NCBI GenBank assembly: GCA_022822745.1
Contig: JAJEAO010000045.1
Location: forward strand, 1 to 52,835
Source of the DNA: Acidobacteriota bacterium
Lineage (GTDB): Bacteria; Acidobacteriota; Vicinamibacteria; Marinacidobacterales; Marinacidobacteraceae
DNA: 52,835 nucleotides
Direction: 5' to 3'
Part shown: one piece after another, positions 51,223 to 52,835 of the stretch
How positions within the stretch are numbered: position 1 is the first letter of the stretch
Layout: every line of letters starts with the position of its first letter
Notes under the pieces: generated by a model
Told to the model about the DNA's origin: nothing
Database searches by the model: none
The model's input: the letters and a program-made list of their open reading frames with translations, nothing else
Translations under genes and position numbers: made by a program

Positions 51223-52414
51223 CCGCAGCGACCACTCGGCCGAGCGCTTCCCCGGCGAGGTCGGAGAGCGCCATCCCGTCCCCGCCCACGCTCCGCAGCA
51301 GCGCCACCGAGACGCCGGACCCGGGTTCGATCCACGCCGCCGCCCGGTAACCGGCGACGCTGCCGCCGTGGCCGTAAGCGGTGAACGGCGCGCCGTCGGC
51401 ATCGAGGAGGCGCCGCGTCTGGAAGCCGAAGCCGTAGCCCGTCGAGAGATCCCCGGCGGCGAACGCGCGGGTCAGGTTGTCGCGACGAACCTCGGCCGGG
51501 AGCACGTCGTCGAACGGCGGTCCGTCGGCGCCGGTCAGGAAGCGGAGGAACCGGTCGAGGTCGGCCACGGTCGAGTAGAGCGCGCCGTTCGGAACCTTGT
51601 AGCCGCGGCCCTGGTGCTCCCGCGCCGGGGTCTCGAAGTCGAGTCCGTCCGGCGTCACCGTGGCGCCGGCGGCGATCCGATCCTCCACCGAGGGAACGGG
51701 GAAGAACAGGGTCGAATCCATGCCCAGCGGCGTGAGCAGACGGGAGGCGACGCGATCGAGGAACGGCTCGCCGGCGGCCGCTTCGACTGCCGCGCCCAGA
51801 ACCGCGTAGCCGATGTTGGAGTACTGGTAGCGGGCGCCCGGCTCGTACTCGAAGGAGGTCTCCCCGAGCGCCCGGAACGCGACCTCCTTCCAGGTTTCCG
51901 GCGCGCCCACGAGGTACTGCGGCAGGTTCTCCGGCTCCCGCGCCAGGCCGCCGGTCATCGTGGCGAGCTGGAACAGGGTGGGCCCCGGCGCGTGGGAAAA
52001 CGGGTTCTCGACCTGCTCCAGTTCCGGGACGAATGTGGCGACCGGGTCGCCGAAGCGAGCCTCGCCCTCGTGGACGAGCTGCAGCATGGCCATCGCGGTC
52101 ACCGGCTTCGTGATCGAGCCGATCCGGAACAGGTGGTCCGCGGTGGCCGGGGTCGTCCGGGCCTCGTCGGCGAACCCGAAGCCCTCCGCAGCGAGCGCTT
52201 CCCCGTCCCGAAACACGCCGAACGCCGTTCCGCCGCGTCCGTCCGCGTCCACGATCCGGCGAATCTCCTCGGCAGCGCCCCGGGCCGCCTGCTCCGGGGT
52301 TTCCGGGGCGGGGGGCGTCGGGCCGGCGCCGCATCCGACCGCGAGGCCGAACGCAACAAGGACGACTGGGAGCGAGCAGACTGGATTGGCGCGGAGTCGG
52401 GCGGGAGACGGCAT
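51203..52414 (-). CDS. Serine beta-lactamase-like/penicillin-binding-type lipoprotein hydrolase
   Basis: A 403-residue lipoprotein (lipobox LAVGC, Cys 28) starting at ATG 52414. The catalytic triad of the class C/esterase superfamily is present: SITK (Ser 100, Lys 103), YSN in YQYSNIGYAVLG, and HGG in YGHGGSVAGYRAA. Related proteins are periplasmic D-aminopeptidases, carboxypeptidases or esterases, and true beta-lactamase activity cannot be assumed. The long in-frame opening upstream (to 52810) is made of the palindromic repeats and is not coding. It converges on the CitE-like gene and overlaps it. Confidence 0.9.
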   Translation of the reverse strand: MPSPARLRANPVCSLPVVLVAFGLAVGCGAGPTPPAPETPEQAARGAAEEIRRIVDADGRGGTAFGVFRDGEALAAEGFGFADEARTTPATADHLFRIGSITKPVTAMAMLQLVHEGEARFGDPVATFVPELEQVENPFSHAPGPTLFQLATMTGGLAREPENLPQYLVGAPETWKEVAFRALGETSFEYEPGARYQYSNIGYAVLGAAVEAAAGEPFLDRVASRLLTPLGMDSTLFFPVPSVEDRIAAGATVTPDGLDFETPAREHQGRGYKVPNGALYSTVADLDRFLRFLTGADGPPFDDVLPAEVRRDNLTRAFAAGDLSTGYGFGFQTRRLLDADGAPFTAYGHGGSVAGYRAAAWIEPGSGVSVALLRSVGGDGMALSDLAGEALGRVVAAVRTMED

Positions 52415-52462
52415 GACGCGAGAGTATGGAACGCCATGCGTCTGCAGCGCTGCTCTCCTGTC

Positions 52463-52700
52463 GAGCGCCGGTCTCCATGGAGCGCCGGTCTCCAGACCGG
52501 CACATTGCCGGCGCGCCGGGCCGGTTCTCGCGGTAGCGGCCCCGCCCGGCACGGCAAGCCCCGCACCACCCCATCTCGCCGGCACGTTGCCGGCGCCTTG
52601 CCGGCGCGCCGGGCTCCTGCCCGGCACGCATGAACTGCCGGTCTCCGCCGGTTCTCCCGGTAGGGGCCCGGCCCGGCGCGACGCGAACGCCACGCGCTGG
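52463..52700. repeat. GC-rich palindromic repeat cluster
   Basis: About 240 bases with no gene. Blocks GAGCGCCGGTCTCC occur twice (52463 and 52480). A perfect hairpin GCCGGTCT-CC-AGACCGGC lies at 52484-52501 directly after CCATGGAGC. TTGCCGGCGCGCCGGGC blocks occur at about 52505 and 52590, and two CCGGTTCTC...CCGGC blocks near 52520 and 52650. They form a degenerate array of inverted repeats next to the tandem array at 52706. Confidence 0.8.
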
Positions 52701-52705
52701 CCGGG

Positions 52706-52835
52706 AATTGCCACTCTGGAGAGTGGCGCTCCATAGGAACTGCCACTCTGGAGAGTGGCGCTCCATAGGAACTGCCACTCTGGAGAGTGGCGCTCCATAG
52801 GAATTGCCACTCTGGAGAGTGGTGCTCCATGGGAA
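52706..52835. repeat. 32-bp tandem hairpin repeats (four copies, open at window edge)
   Basis: TGCCACTC starts four units at 52709, 52741, 52773 and 52805, exactly 32 bases apart. Each unit holds a near-perfect hairpin, GCCACTCT-GG-AGAGTGGC, followed by GCTCCATAGGAA-type sequence. Single base changes fall outside the stem, or within it in the last copy (GGTG). There are no spacers and the period is not a multiple of three. The array runs off the right end, so its size is unknown. Confidence 0.95.

Noticed and set aside
52706..52835. CRISPR array
   Set aside because: The 32-bp units abut directly with no variable spacers, and no cas gene is present.
52430..52835. Peptides of the type MERHSPEWQF as part of a coding gene
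   Set aside because: They are translations of the 32-bp repeats. The period is not a multiple of three, and the hydrolase's lipoprotein signal starts downstream at 52414.

Overview
The window is one GC-rich stretch (coding density high, third positions strongly G/C) from a bacterial chromosome. The gene set suggests Acidobacteriota, perhaps a Thermoanaerobaculia/Vicinamibacteria-like lineage, or a neighbour such as Gemmatimonadota: a VWFA-related acidobacterial-type protein, a GWxTD protein, an Oar-like TonB receptor with a carboxypeptidase-regulatory domain, a DUF5916 outer-membrane protein, an ASPIC/UnbV protein and many TPR lipoproteins. The taxonomic call is inference from family content only; there is no rRNA or ribosomal-protein marker in the window.

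Layout. 1-402: integrase-core remnant of an insertion sequence, running off the left edge. 502-5050 (+): heparan-alpha-glucosaminide N-acetyltransferase-like membrane protein, FG-GAP/ASPIC lipoprotein and TPR lipoprotein, tightly coupled. 5067-13581 (-): Oar-like receptor, exported amidohydrolase, PQQ-type dehydrogenase and GWxTD/TPR protein. 13777-14163: a chimeric gene relic whose 3' part is a second copy of the end of the first acyltransferase gene. 14207-17578 (+): TM0106-type nuclease/SF1 helicase. 17585-19507 (-): second PQQ-type dehydrogenase, same length as the first. 19673-20337 (-): ribbon-helix-helix/PIN toxin-antitoxin pair. 20408-21811 (-): ferredoxin-NADP reductase. 21907-32044 (-): ECF sigma factor, RseA-like anti-sigma, Spy/CnrX-like periplasmic protein, RND pump, lipoprotein adaptor and a second RND pump. 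This is laid out like a metal- or envelope-stress-induced efflux locus, but without an outer-membrane channel.

32210-33346 (-): cystathionine gamma-synthase-type PLP enzyme, with a strongly foldable leader and a tRNA-Leu(UAA) upstream. 33768-38105: glycerate 2-kinase (-), a 48-residue membrane microprotein, GYF_2/AIM24-like protein, NUDIX hydrolase that seems to use a non-standard start, SRPBCC protein, an unknown protein and an orphan VapB-like antitoxin. 38181-38765 (-): AT-richer HEPN-like gene. 38989-42725 (-): CBM9-like protein and DUF5107/TPR protein. 42967-44685 (+): gamma-glutamyltransferase. 44699-50330 (-): two small exported proteins, a DUF5916 protein and a VWFA protein. 50329-51222 (+): CitE-like aldolase/lyase whose start codon overlaps that of its divergent neighbour. 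51203-52414 (-): serine beta-lactamase-like lipoprotein. 52463-52835: palindromic repeats ending in a 32-bp tandem hairpin array that runs off the right edge.

Most of the gene content concerns the cell envelope: export, efflux, uptake and protein-protein scaffolds. The most unusual structures are the compensated hairpin repeats at the right end, the sigma/anti-sigma/sensor/double-RND locus with its repeat-bearing adaptor and repeat-filled upstream region, the structured segment ahead of the PLP enzyme, and the two unconventional start sites (36379 and 50329).
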